Source: Bog-1198 sp963727045
GTDB lineage: Bacteria > Pseudomonadota > Gammaproteobacteria > Steroidobacterales > Steroidobacteraceae
Assembly (NCBI GenBank): GCA_963727045.1
Contig: CAVSES010000001.1
Coordinates: 2,142,524-2,206,523 of the forward strand
Direction: 5' to 3'
Length of the DNA stretch: 64,000 bases
The translations under genes were made by a program, and so were the position numbers. Below the pieces are notes generated by a model. The model searched no databases and had not been told where the DNA came from. It worked only from the letters and a program-made list of their open reading frames with translations. Below, in pieces: positions 18,601 through 26,783 of the stretch; positions within the stretch are counted from its first letter, which is position 1; each line of letters begins with the position of its first letter.

Positions 18601-19535
18601 AGGAACAGGTCATCCACTTCGTCAACAAGCGCATGCCGGGAGGATTGCCGAGGAAGACCGCGCGCGCGCTGCTCGACATCGAAGACCGCAATTACGTGCC
18701 CATCATCCGCGATCCGAAGAGGACGACCGGAGATTCCGAGGCGGTTTTCTACTTTCCAGGCTGCGGGTCCGAGCGCCTGTTCTCGCAGGTGGGCCTCGCA
18801 ACCCAGGCCATGTTGTGGCACGTCGGTGTCCAGACGGTGCTGCCTCCGGGGTACCTCTGCTGCGGCTACCCGCAGCGCGGCGCCGGCGAATTCGACAAGG
18901 CGGAAAAGATCATCACCGACAATCGCGTTCTGTTCCACCGCGTCGCCAATACCTTGAACTACCTGGACATCAAGACGGTCGTGGTGAGCTGCGGCACCTG
19001 CTTCGATCAGCTGCAGGGATACGAGTTCGAGCAGATATTCCCAGGCTGCAGGATCATGGACATCCACGAGTTCCTCATGGAAAAAGGCGTACGGCTCGAG
19101 AACGTCACGGGCGTGCGCTACATGTATCACGACCCGTGCCACTCCCCGATGAAGAAGCATGATCCGCTGACGGTGGTCAATGCGCTCATGAACAGCGAGC
19201 GCAACGGGCTCATCGGCACGAATGACCGCTGTTGCGGCGAGTCCGGAACGCTCGCGCTGAGCCGTCCCGACATATCGACGCAGGTGAGGTTTCGCAAGGA
19301 GGAAGAATTGCGCGGCGGCGTGGATGAAATCCGCGCAAACGGTCATCAGGGCGAGATCAAGATTCTCACGTCATGCCCGTCCTGCCTGCAGGGCCTCAAG
19401 CGCTACAACGACGACACGGACACCGATGCCGACTACATCGTGGTCGAGATTGCCAGGAACCTGCTGGGAGCGGACTGGCTGCCGCAGTACGTGCGCCGCG
19501 CCAACACCGGAGGCATCGAGCGGGTGCTGGTGTGA
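15633..19535 (+). CDS. large FAD-linked dehydrogenase with 4Fe-4S ferredoxin and CCG domains (DUF3683 type)
   Basis: Multidomain oxidoreductase of 1300 residues resembling D-lactate/glycolate dehydrogenases fused to their iron-sulfur subunits. The N-terminus (REIPYNYTSLADREIVIRLL) resembles DUF3683. The FAD-binding PCMH domain includes PRGGGTGYTGGAVPL near 215-230 and the FAD-linked C-terminal domain includes MHAGDGNVHTNIPV and GEHGIGITK. Two cysteine clusters follow: CLRCGKCKPVC near 831 and CTVCHKCESPC near 893. The C-terminal half has two CCG motifs (CCGYPQ near 1077, CCGESG near 1201) of the heterodisulfide-reductase type. It probably oxidises a 2-hydroxy acid and passes electrons to the membrane chain; the substrate is not known. 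Divergent from the HDOD gene. Confidence 0.88.
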   Translation: MSAVANLPESAASGEDRQPEPRLREIPYNYTSLADREIVIRLLGEAAWTVLDALRAERRTGRSARMLYEVLGDIWVVDRNPYLQDDLLDNPKRRRQLIEALHHRLHELEKRRDAGDEIRDAKVGQLLRAAGEAVLHFERRFGELERMRKRAKRLLLKHTRKDNIRFDAFSRVSHVTDATDWRVELPFLVLAPDTEAETAALVRACIELGLTVIPRGGGTGYTGGAVPLTPWSAVINTEKLDTLGPVETIAAAGVPPGKASILAGAGVVTKRVAESAERAGLVFAVDPTSADASCVGGNIAMNAGGKKAVLWGTAVDNLAWWRMVDTDGNWLEVTRIDHNLGKIHDVPVASFELTWKDGRAQPGQARILRTDRLDIPGSAFRKSGLGKDVTDKFLGGLPGVQKEGCDGLITAARWVLHRMPKHVRTVCLEFFGQARDAIPSIVEITKYLESTAKSQGAVLAGLEHLDERYLRAVGYSTKSKRGALPKMVLLGDIVGEDDALVAAASSHVVRLANARSGEGFIAANADARRKFWLDRARTAAIAKHTNAFKINEDVVIPLERLGEYTDAIERINIELSIRNKLDLLDALDEYFSGEIKPGKTADVDLSRRAEALGLLARVRARWRYLLGAMDKPLAAAHSELEAFEIAHPAVTSGSIFDRLQDRSIRVSWKSEVHLGLTRIFAGPGFRQVLAECEAVHKRVLQARVFVALHMHAGDGNVHTNIPVNSDNYAMLHTANMAVARIMRIARSLDGVISGEHGIGITKLEYLTDAELESFRAYKKRIDPDGRFNRHKLMPDSDLRRAYTPSFGLLGHESLIMQQSDISTISDAIKDCLRCGKCKPVCATHVPRANLLYSPRDKILATSLLIEAFLYEEQTRRGISLQHWDELSDVADHCTVCHKCESPCPVDIDFGNVSMAMRDLLRRMGKKRFNPGTAASMFFLNATHPETIKLTRKVMIEWGYKAQRLANRALNAFARAQTQRPPATEGRPPVKEQVIHFVNKRMPGGLPRKTARALLDIEDRNYVPIIRDPKRTTGDSEAVFYFPGCGSERLFSQVGLATQAMLWHVGVQTVLPPGYLCCGYPQRGAGEFDKAEKIITDNRVLFHRVANTLNYLDIKTVVVSCGTCFDQLQGYEFEQIFPGCRIMDIHEFLMEKGVRLENVTGVRYMYHDPCHSPMKKHDPLTVVNALMNSERNGLIGTNDRCCGESGTLALSRPDISTQVRFRKEEELRGGVDEIRANGHQGEIKILTSCPSCLQGLKRYNDDTDTDADYIVVEIARNLLGADWLPQYVRRANTGGIERVLV

Positions 19536-19557
19536 TGGGCGGCGCAAGCGCCGCCCA
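19536..19557. terminator. strong hairpin between convergent genes
   Basis: TGGGCGGCGC-AA-GCGCCGCCCA is a perfect 10-bp inverted repeat directly after the stop of the dehydrogenase and 8 bases from the end of the next minus-strand gene. It can fold on both strands. It has no U-tract, so termination may be partial or factor-assisted. Confidence 0.6.
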
Positions 19558-19565
19558 GCTCGCGC

Positions 19566-20045
19566 TCACTTCTTGTCGAAAACCATCACGTTGTCGAACG
19601 TCGCGCCCGTGGCGCCCTTGCCCTTTGACGCCAGCGTCATGATCTTGCCGTGTCCGGAGAGCGTGCGGATGGTCGTCCCCACCACCTTGCCGCCCTTCTT
19701 CAGATCGGACCTGACGGTGCCGTTGAGCCGCTTCAACGACAGCGTGTCATAGTCCGCCGATCCCGTGATCTTGTAGTCTTTGCCGTCGTATTTGAAGGTT
19801 GACTGTCCCGACGTGGGCGATCCGTCCGCCGCAACTCCTGTGAAGCTCATGGCGGTCCCCTGCGCGGTCTGCGCATAGGTTCGGGTCTGCGACTTGGGCC
19901 CCGGACCCGGCGTGAACTTGGACTTCGCGGAATTTAGGGTCCAGGTTCCAACGACATCATCGGGTGCGTCGGCCGCCAACGACTCGGAACACATCCCTCC
20001 TGCGATTGCCGCTCCGATCAAAAATGCCTTAATCGACTTGTTCAC
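19566..20045 (-). CDS. secreted hypothetical protein
   Basis: Not assigned to a function. The 159-residue product begins with a clear signal peptide (MNKSIKAFLIGAAIAGGMCS, cut near SLAAD). It continues as a small beta-rich domain: VVGTWTLNSAKSKFTPG, then SGQSTFKYDGKDYKITGS and VVGTTIRTLSGHGKIMTLAS, a lipocalin-like alternation of strands. The GTG start is chosen over an earlier start in the same frame because GGGGAGGA lies 4 bases upstream and the signal peptide then starts correctly. It follows the terminator hairpin and stands alone. Confidence 0.72.
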   Translation of the reverse strand: MNKSIKAFLIGAAIAGGMCSESLAADAPDDVVGTWTLNSAKSKFTPGPGPKSQTRTYAQTAQGTAMSFTGVAADGSPTSGQSTFKYDGKDYKITGSADYDTLSLKRLNGTVRSDLKKGGKVVGTTIRTLSGHGKIMTLASKGKGATGATFDNVMVFDKK

Positions 20046-20164
20046 GGCGTCCTCCCCTGCTGCAGTATTTTTTTTCGGCCGGCCACCCGGCCGCGAGCGG
20101 CCAAGTATGCTCCGGCGCCACGCTTGCTTCAAACCGTGGCGGCACCACTGTTCAGCAAAGGATC

Positions 20165-21851
20165 TCAGCGCCCCATGCTGCTCGTGCGGCGGATGAACTC
20201 GGCGACATTGTCGTGCAGCATCTTGAGCGAGGAGTCCTTGGCGTAGACCATGTGGCCCGAGTCGTAGAACTTGTACTCGATGTTCGCCTGCAGACTTGCC
20301 GGAATCGGCAGGTGATGCATTTCATACACGCCCTGGTAGAAGGGCGTGGCGAGATCGAAATACCCGGCGTGCATTTGAATCTTCAGATTTGGATTGATCT
20401 TCATCGCGTTCGCAAGATCCGGCATGACATTGGAGCCCTGCCGGGCCGTCGGCGGCTGCGGAGGTTGCCCCGGCATCGGGTGCTGAAAATTCCAGGTTCT
20501 GAAAATCGGGATGCTCGGCTTGAAAGTCTTGCCTTCCCCGTAGTGCAGATCCCGTCGCACGTACTCGTTGAACGCGGAGACGTAGGCAGAGCCGAGCGCC
20601 GACGCCTGCGGGTCGTAATCGGCGCGCTGGCTCAACGGGTCGATGTCGGGGCCGGAGAAGCGCGAATCGAGCCGCCCGGTGGTGATGCCGTCGTCCCCCC
20701 GCAGATTCTGGCGAAACTCCCCTCCGTCGATGCGAAGGTCGGCCTTGAGGATGTAATCGACGGGGAGGCCCGTGTACTGGTGAAGCTTCTCCGCGATTGC
20801 GCCGCGCTCCGCAAGGCCAAGATCGGAACCCGCAGCGAGCGCACGTGCATAGTCTCCCATGGCGAACTGCTCGACTTCGGCGAGCAGCGCATCGAGATTC
20901 GGGTGCTCGCCCGGCAGCTTCTTGTGGTACCAGGCAGTCGCTGCATAGGTCGGCAGCACGGTCTGATAGGGCAGATCGACCCCCGGGTTGGCCGTCGGGC
21001 GGTCGGGACTCAGATCGAAATTCAATATCTGCGACAGCAGGATCACGCCGTTGAAATCGATCGACCTATCCGCTTCCAACTGGTTGATCAGGACCGCGGA
21101 TCGCGGCGTGCCGTAGCTTTCGCCGAACAGAAACTTGGGTGAATTCCAGCGGCCGTATTTCGACATGAACTGCGAGATGAACTCGGCGAATGCGTAGGCA
21201 TCCTGATCGACGCCGAAGAACGCCTTCTCCTTGTCCTTGCCGGCGATGCGGCTGAATCCGGTGCCGGGTGCGTCGATGAAGACAAGGTCGGTGGCATCGA
21301 GCAGGCTCGAGCTGTTGCCGACCAGGGAATACGGAGCCGCCGGCGTGTGCGCATCGGTCGCCGTGACGACGCGGCGGGGTCCGAAATGCGCCCATATGCA
21401 GCCACATCGTCGAGGAGCCGGGTCCGCCGTTGAAGAAGAACGTCACCGGTCGCGCGCTTCCGCCGCCGTTCTTGAAATAGGCGACATAAAACATCGAGGC
21501 TTCGGCCGTCGGATTCCTTCCTTCGGCGCCCTCCTCCGCGGGCACGGCGCCCGGCTTCTCGCTCTTCGGGTCTCGCGGAACGTCGTCCCAATCCTTGGGA
21601 TGCACGATGATGGTGCCCGCAATCGACTGATAGGCGACGGCCTGCCCGCCGATGGTGACCGTTCCGGTGCCGATATCCGTCTCCGGCTTGAACGGCTCGA
21701 ATTTGCCGCCCTCCGGCTTTTCCGGATCGCCGTCCGTCTTCTTGTCGGGCGGGTTCGGCGTTGCGGTCGCTGCATGCGTCCCGGCCGCCGCCGCGCAGGC
21801 GGCGATGCAAAGGACCGCCGCCGTGGCGGCACGCAAATTGAATCGGATCAT
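20165..21851 (-). pseudogene. S10-family serine carboxypeptidase split by a one-base frameshift
   Basis: Two overlapping frames together encode one peptidase S10 protein of about 561 residues with a signal peptide (LCIAACAAAAGTHAAT). The first frame carries VTFFFNGGPGSSTMWLHMGAF. Just after this, at the AAA on the plus strand (21384-21386), one extra base shifts the frame; in the other frame the family sequence continues with GPRRVVTATD, LVFIDAPGTGFSRIAGKD, the nucleophile serine in FGESYGTPRSAVL, the aspartate in MHAGYFDLATPF and the histidine in YDSGHMVYA. All catalytic residues survive, so the shift is either recent or a sequencing error. It lies at the downstream end of the polyamine run on the same strand. 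Confidence 0.85.
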
Positions 21852-21881
21852 GATCGTCCTCCCTTTAAGGATTGCTTGTGG

Positions 21882-23006
21882 CTATTGGTGCCGCCCGAAC
21901 CATTTGCGCAGCGCCGCGAAGCCCGCCGGAACGTGCGAGCGGCCGAAGCCGACGCGCAGGCAGTTGTCCGGCACCGGGCCGAGCTCGGAGCGGTAGATGC
22001 TCGAGGGCAGGAACAGGACGCCCGACTCCTCAACGAGCCGGCGCGTGAATTCCTCCACCCCCTCCGCTCCCTTGTAGCGGATGAAGCCGACGCAACCGCC
22101 GTCCGGTTCGCGCCAATCGAACAAATGTTCGTAGTCTGCAAAAAAGGCGTTCACAACGTCGAGATTGTCGCGAACCACCTTGCGGGTGCGCGCGAGAATC
22201 CGCTCGCGCGCCTTCAGAGCGATCCGGGCGAGCACCTCGGACGGCGCCGAGTTGCATATCGACAGGAAATGCTTGTAGCGCTCGAGGCGGACGAGCGTCG
22301 GCCGGTCCTTGCAAGCGAGCCATCCGATCCGAAGCCCGGGCAGCCCATAAGCCTTGGACATCACGTTGAGCGATATCGCACGCTCATAAACGTCGACCGC
22401 CTGCGGCAGGCGCAGGGCGGGATCGCGCTCGATCAGGCGGTACACTTCGTCGCTGAAGAGCCAGAGGCCCCGATGGCGGCAGATCTCAACGATTGCGTCG
22501 AATGCGGCGCGCGCGATGATCTTTCCGGTCGGATTGTTCGGGAAATTGATCGAAATCAGCTTGGTGTTGGGCCGCAGCGCGGCGCGCAGGACGTCCAAGT
22601 CGAGGTCCCAGTTGCGGTCGATGTCGAGCGGCACCCCCGTGACCTCGCAAATGCCGAGGGGAACGGTCTCCGCCGCCTGGTAGTTCGGTGTGACGACGAT
22701 GGCATGGTCGCCGGGCTCCAGCAGCACCCTCATGGCAACGTAGATGCCTTCCTCGGCGCCGGCAAAGCAGAGCAGGTGCTCCGGTTTCACCGACTCGTAG
22801 GTCCGCGCGATCTCTGCGCGCAGCGCCGGCGCGCCGAAGGTTTCCGTGTAGCCGAGAGACATGCCGTCGAAAGCGGCCCGATCCTCGGGGCTCGCGAGCG
22901 CGAGCAGTTCGGCCAGCGTCATGTTCTCGCCGTCCGATCCGGCCAGGTTGTACTTGGCGGCGAATTCCCACCTGGAAAAATAAACCTCGAGCGCAAAGTC
23001 TCTCAC
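21882..23006 (-). CDS. class I/II PLP-dependent aminotransferase
   Basis: Fold-type I aminotransferase of 374 residues. It has FPNNPTGK (155-162), SDEVYR for cofactor binding, and NVMSKAYGLPGLRIGW with the PLP lysine at 218. The C-terminal substrate arginine is likely in CLRVGFGRSH. The substrate cannot be read from the sequence; an amino acid linked to the neighbouring polyamine uptake genes is possible. The start is GTG and overlaps the stop of the MscS gene as GTGA, so the two are translationally coupled. Confidence 0.87.
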   Translation of the reverse strand: MRDFALEVYFSRWEFAAKYNLAGSDGENMTLAELLALASPEDRAAFDGMSLGYTETFGAPALRAEIARTYESVKPEHLLCFAGAEEGIYVAMRVLLEPGDHAIVVTPNYQAAETVPLGICEVTGVPLDIDRNWDLDLDVLRAALRPNTKLISINFPNNPTGKIIARAAFDAIVEICRHRGLWLFSDEVYRLIERDPALRLPQAVDVYERAISLNVMSKAYGLPGLRIGWLACKDRPTLVRLERYKHFLSICNSAPSEVLARIALKARERILARTRKVVRDNLDVVNAFFADYEHLFDWREPDGGCVGFIRYKGAEGVEEFTRRLVEESGVLFLPSSIYRSELGPVPDNCLRVGFGRSHVPAGFAALRKWFGRHQ

Positions 23007-23854
23007 CGCATCGTCTCCCCCGCCTCTCGGTCACTCCTGCCGATCAGCCGCACTTCCCGCTGCGGACAGGGAATGCCGATACCCTGGCGGCGCAACGCCT
23101 CGAGCAGCGACAAATTGATTTCGCCCGCCACGGTGTTGAAATCGCCCACTGCGACCCACGGCTTGATCGCGATCTGCACCGCCGAATCCGCAAGAGCGAC
23201 CACCTGGATCAGAGGCTTGGGTTCGGCGAGCACGCGGGGATTTGCCCCGACCAGATCACGGATCGTGCCGAGCGCGAGCGTGAGGTCCGACTCATAGGCG
23301 ACCCCGACCTGAATCTCGGCCTGGCGGATTCGGCCGTAGTTGTGGAGGATTTCGCCGACCACTTTGCGGTTGGGGACCACGACCCGGGAGCGGTCCGGAT
23401 GCGTGAGCGCCGTATTGAACAGCGTGATGGCCTCCACCTGACCTTCGACGCCGACCAGGGCGACGTATTCGCCGACCCGGTACGGTTTCGTGAAGATGAT
23501 GGTCAGTCCCGCGACCATGTTGCTCAATACACCCTGCGTCGCAAGGGCGATTCCGGCGCCGGCAACGCCCAATCCGGCGATCAGCGGCAGCAGCTCGATG
23601 CCGAGATTCTGCAGCGCCATGATGGCAAACAGGGCGACCACGAAAACGCGCGCCACCCGGGTCAGGAGCTGGCGCACCGGCGGTTCGAGTTCGAACCGCT
23701 TGAGAGCGCGGGCGGTCGCCCGGGCAACCCAACCGGCCGCGAATGCGCCGACCGTCAGGATGAGAATCGCGGTGAGCACCTTCGGCCCGAAGCGAATGGC
23801 AAGATCCACCAGCGTGTCTTTGGCGTGCGCCAGCGGATCGATCTCATTGGTCAT
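23003..23854 (-). CDS. MscS-family small-conductance mechanosensitive channel
   Basis: Inner-membrane channel of 283 residues that would release solutes on osmotic downshock. It has three hydrophobic segments (about 22-45, 65-85 and 88-115); the third is the glycine/alanine-rich pore helix (LIAGLGVAGAGIALATQGVL). The soluble MscS beta domain follows with FTKPYRVGEYVALVGVEGQV and RVVVPNRKVVGEILHNY. The length and the single-domain form match E. coli MscS (286 residues). It is 40 bases downstream of potI and overlaps the aminotransferase start. Confidence 0.92.
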   Translation of the reverse strand: MTNEIDPLAHAKDTLVDLAIRFGPKVLTAILILTVGAFAAGWVARATARALKRFELEPPVRQLLTRVARVFVVALFAIMALQNLGIELLPLIAGLGVAGAGIALATQGVLSNMVAGLTIIFTKPYRVGEYVALVGVEGQVEAITLFNTALTHPDRSRVVVPNRKVVGEILHNYGRIRQAEIQVGVAYESDLTLALGTIRDLVGANPRVLAEPKPLIQVVALADSAVQIAIKPWVAVGDFNTVAGEINLSLLEALRRQGIGIPCPQREVRLIGRSDREAGETMR

Positions 23855-23894
23855 GATTCCCCCTACGCCACGAAGCTTTCCGGTGCGATGAAAA

Positions 23895-24722
23895 TCAAGC
23901 CGCGGCCTTGTCCAGCTTGGCCACCCTCGCCATCCACAGGCTCACGCCGACGATCATGAGCGTCACGACGGTGATGGTGATGGTCGCGAGCACGTTGATT
24001 TCGGGACTGACGCCGAGACGCACTTTCGAGAACACCACCATGGGCAACGTGCTGCTTCCGGGTCCCGAGGTGAAGCTCGAGATCACGAGGTCGTCCCACG
24101 ACAGGGTGAAGGCGAGCAGCCACCCCGACAAGATGGCGGGGAAGATGATCGGCAGCGTGATGACGAAGAACACCTTGAGCGGACGGGCTCCCAAATCCAT
24201 GGCGGCTTCCTCGAGCGCCGTATCGAAGGTCGACAGCCGCGAATTCACGATGACGGTGACGTACGCCATCGAAAACGTCATGTGGCCGATGGTCATGGTG
24301 GTGATGCCGCGTCCCGCGGGCCAGCCGATCATCTGCTCCAGCGCGACGAACAGCAGCAGCAGCGACAGTCCGGTGATCACCTCGGGCATGACCAGGGGTG
24401 CCGTGGTCATGGCATTGAGCGTGAAGCGGCCCCTGAATTGCTGGAACCGGGCCAGGCCGAAGCCCGCCAGCGTGCCGAGGATGACCGACCCCGAGGCGTT
24501 GATGACGGCCACCTTGAGGGAGATCCATGCGGCATCCAGGATTTCCTCGTTGTTGAGCAGGGCGTAATACCACTTCAAGGTGGGTGAATTGGCCGCATCC
24601 CACACCGTCACCAGCTTCGATGCATTGAATGAAAACACCACCATCGACAGGATCGGTATGTAGAGAAAGGCGAAGCCGAAGCCAAGGCAGGTCAGGATGA
24701 AGAAGGAGCTCTTGTAATTCAT
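23895..24722 (-). CDS. potI: polyamine (putrescine) ABC transporter permease
   Basis: Inner-membrane permease of 275 residues, about six membrane spans, of the PotI/PotC type. The ATPase-contact EAA loop reads EEAAMDLGARPLKVFFVITLP. The frame is open 34 codons further upstream inside potH, but the ATG giving MNYKSSFFILTCLGFG is chosen: it starts at the first hydrophobic segment and overlaps the potH stop as ATGA. Works with PotH as the channel pair for the PotF-delivered substrate, energised by PotG. Confidence 0.92.
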   Translation of the reverse strand: MNYKSSFFILTCLGFGFAFLYIPILSMVVFSFNASKLVTVWDAANSPTLKWYYALLNNEEILDAAWISLKVAVINASGSVILGTLAGFGLARFQQFRGRFTLNAMTTAPLVMPEVITGLSLLLLFVALEQMIGWPAGRGITTMTIGHMTFSMAYVTVIVNSRLSTFDTALEEAAMDLGARPLKVFFVITLPIIFPAILSGWLLAFTLSWDDLVISSFTSGPGSSTLPMVVFSKVRLGVSPEINVLATITITVVTLMIVGVSLWMARVAKLDKAAA

Positions 24723-25633
24723 CGCGCGCCCGCCGATTCGCGCGCCTGCACGCTCTGGTACCACATCATGAAGGGCACCAGGAGAATGAGCAGCAGTATG
24801 GCCACCGCGCTCGCCACCGGCCACGCGCGATTGGAGAAAAATTCATCCCACAGCACGCGCCCGATCATCAGCGCATTGGGGCCGCCGAGCAGCGCGGGAA
24901 TGACGAACTCGCCCACGGCCGGAATGAACACCAGCATGGAGCCTGCCAGGATGCCGTTGCGAGACAGGGGCAATGTGATCTTGTAGAACGCCTGCCAGGG
25001 ACGGCACCCCAGATCCTCCGCGGCCTCGAGCAGCTGCCAGTCCATTTTCTCGAGGTTCGCGTACAGCGGCAGAATGAAGAACGGCAGGTATGAATAAACG
25101 ATGCCCACGTACATCGCGAACGGCGTGTAGAGCATCGTCAGGGGATCGTGGATGACCCCGAGCGACAACAGCACGTTGTTGATCACGCCGTTGGCCTTCA
25201 ACAGGCCGATCCAGGCGTAGACCCGCAGCAGCAGCGACGTCCAGAACGGCAGAATGACCAGGAGCAGCAGCAGATTGCGGGTCGAGGGCTTCGCGCGGGC
25301 GATGCCGTAGGCCATCGGATATCCCACGAGAATGCACAGTACCGTCGAGATGAAGGCGACCTTGATCGAGTTCAAGAAGGCGTTGACATACAGCCGGTCG
25401 GTGAACAGAAAGGCGTAATTGTTGAAGTTGACCTTGATGGCCAGAGAGTTCTTGCCGACCCACTCCAGCAGTGGCTTGTACGGCGGTATCGCAAGGTCTA
25501 TGTCGGAGAACGATATCTTGAGGACGATGACGAAAGGGACGACGAAGAACAACACGAGCCACAGATAGGGCAGCACCACGACCAGGCCGCGGCCCGTCAC
25601 GCCGAAGCGCCGCAGGTGGGCGGCGGTTGTCAT
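24719..25633 (-). CDS. potH: polyamine (putrescine) ABC transporter permease
   Basis: PotH/PotB-type permease of 304 residues. A first membrane span (VVVLPYLWLVLFFVVPFVIV) is followed by a periplasmic loop, five more spans, and the EAA loop LEAAEDLGCRPWQAFYKITLP. Start ATG lies 7 bases after the potG stop; the stop overlaps potI. It pairs with PotI to form the transmembrane channel. Confidence 0.92.
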   Translation of the reverse strand: MTTAAHLRRFGVTGRGLVVVLPYLWLVLFFVVPFVIVLKISFSDIDLAIPPYKPLLEWVGKNSLAIKVNFNNYAFLFTDRLYVNAFLNSIKVAFISTVLCILVGYPMAYGIARAKPSTRNLLLLLVILPFWTSLLLRVYAWIGLLKANGVINNVLLSLGVIHDPLTMLYTPFAMYVGIVYSYLPFFILPLYANLEKMDWQLLEAAEDLGCRPWQAFYKITLPLSRNGILAGSMLVFIPAVGEFVIPALLGGPNALMIGRVLWDEFFSNRAWPVASAVAILLLILLVPFMMWYQSVQARESAGAR

Positions 25634-25640
25634 CGCGGAG

Positions 25641-26780
25641 CTAACGGGTCACCACCACCGGACTGGTCGCATCCCAGGACAGATACACCTGCTGATCCCA
25701 GGTGATCGCCTCGGCATGACGCGATGTATTGGGCTGGGTCACGCGCACGATCTTGCCCGTCGGCAGCTTCACCAGATAGATCGACAAGTCCCCGAGATAC
25801 GCAATGTCCTGGACCGCACCCCGCGCGACGTTGTCCGTTCCCGCCGGCGGCGCCGTGGACATGAATATTTTTTCCGGCCGCACCGCCGCCCATACGATCG
25901 CTTCCGGCGGCGCGCTGATTCCATGGCTCACGTATATCGTCCCACCGAGCTCCTCGGAGGCGATCCGCACGTGTTCCGGCTCATCCTCCGTCAGCTTGCC
26001 TTCGAACATGTTCACCGAACCGACGAAATCCGCCACGAATTTCGAACTGGGAAATTCGTAGATTTCCGAGGGCGTGCCGGCCTGAACGATCTCTCCGTGA
26101 TTCATCACGCCGATCCGGCTCGCAAGGGTCATCGCCTCCTCCTGATCGTGGGTGACGACCACGAAAGTCACTCCGAGCTTGTCCTGCAGGCTGATCAGCT
26201 CGAACTGGGTATGTTCGCGCAATTTCTTGTCGAGCGCGCCCAGCGGCTCGTCGAGCAGCAGGAGCTTCGGGCGCTTCACCAACGAGCGCGCCAGCGCGAC
26301 GCGCTGGCGCTGCCCTCCCGACAATTGATGCGGCTTGCGCTTGGCGAACTCGCCCATTTTGACCAGCTCGAGCATGGTCGCCACGCGCTCCTGAATCTCG
26401 GACTTGGGTATGCGGTCCTGCTTGAGGCCAAATGCGACGTTCTGTTCGACGTTCATGTGCGGAAACAGTGCGTAGGATTGGAACATCATGTTCACCGGCC
26501 TCTCGTACGGCGGCACGCCCGTCATGTCCTCGCCGTCGATGAATATCTTTCCCGAGGTCGGCGTCTCGAATCCGCCCAGCATGCGCAGCAGCGTGGTCTT
26601 GCCGCAGCCCGAGGCGCCCAGCAGGCAGAATATTTCGCCCTTGTAGATCTTCAGGCTGACGTCGTTGACCGCCTTGAAGTCGCCGAACGCCTTGGTGATG
26701 TGATCCACCTGCACGTAGGGGCGTGCGGCCGGGTCCTTCCAAGGCGCCGCTTTGACGGCCGCTCCCGCGGATGTCGTCAT
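25641..26780 (-). CDS. potG: polyamine ABC transporter ATP-binding protein
   Basis: ATPase of the PotFGHI importer, 379 residues. Walker A is GASGCGKT (55-62), the Q-loop is in MMFQSYALFPH, the signature is LSGGQRQR (153-160), Walker B is LLLLDEP, and the switch histidine is in VVTHDQEEA. A C-terminal TOBE-type regulatory domain (about 290-379) is present, as usual for polyamine/sugar importers. It starts 3 bases after the potF stop on the same strand. Confidence 0.95.
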   Translation of the reverse strand: MTTSAGAAVKAAPWKDPAARPYVQVDHITKAFGDFKAVNDVSLKIYKGEIFCLLGASGCGKTTLLRMLGGFETPTSGKIFIDGEDMTGVPPYERPVNMMFQSYALFPHMNVEQNVAFGLKQDRIPKSEIQERVATMLELVKMGEFAKRKPHQLSGGQRQRVALARSLVKRPKLLLLDEPLGALDKKLREHTQFELISLQDKLGVTFVVVTHDQEEAMTLASRIGVMNHGEIVQAGTPSEIYEFPSSKFVADFVGSVNMFEGKLTEDEPEHVRIASEELGGTIYVSHGISAPPEAIVWAAVRPEKIFMSTAPPAGTDNVARGAVQDIAYLGDLSIYLVKLPTGKIVRVTQPNTSRHAEAITWDQQVYLSWDATSPVVVTR

Positions 26781-26783
26781 CGG

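Noticed and set aside
21231..23297. Plus-strand open frame of 688 codons
   Set aside because: It covers the antisense of the S10, aminotransferase and MscS genes and shows no domain.
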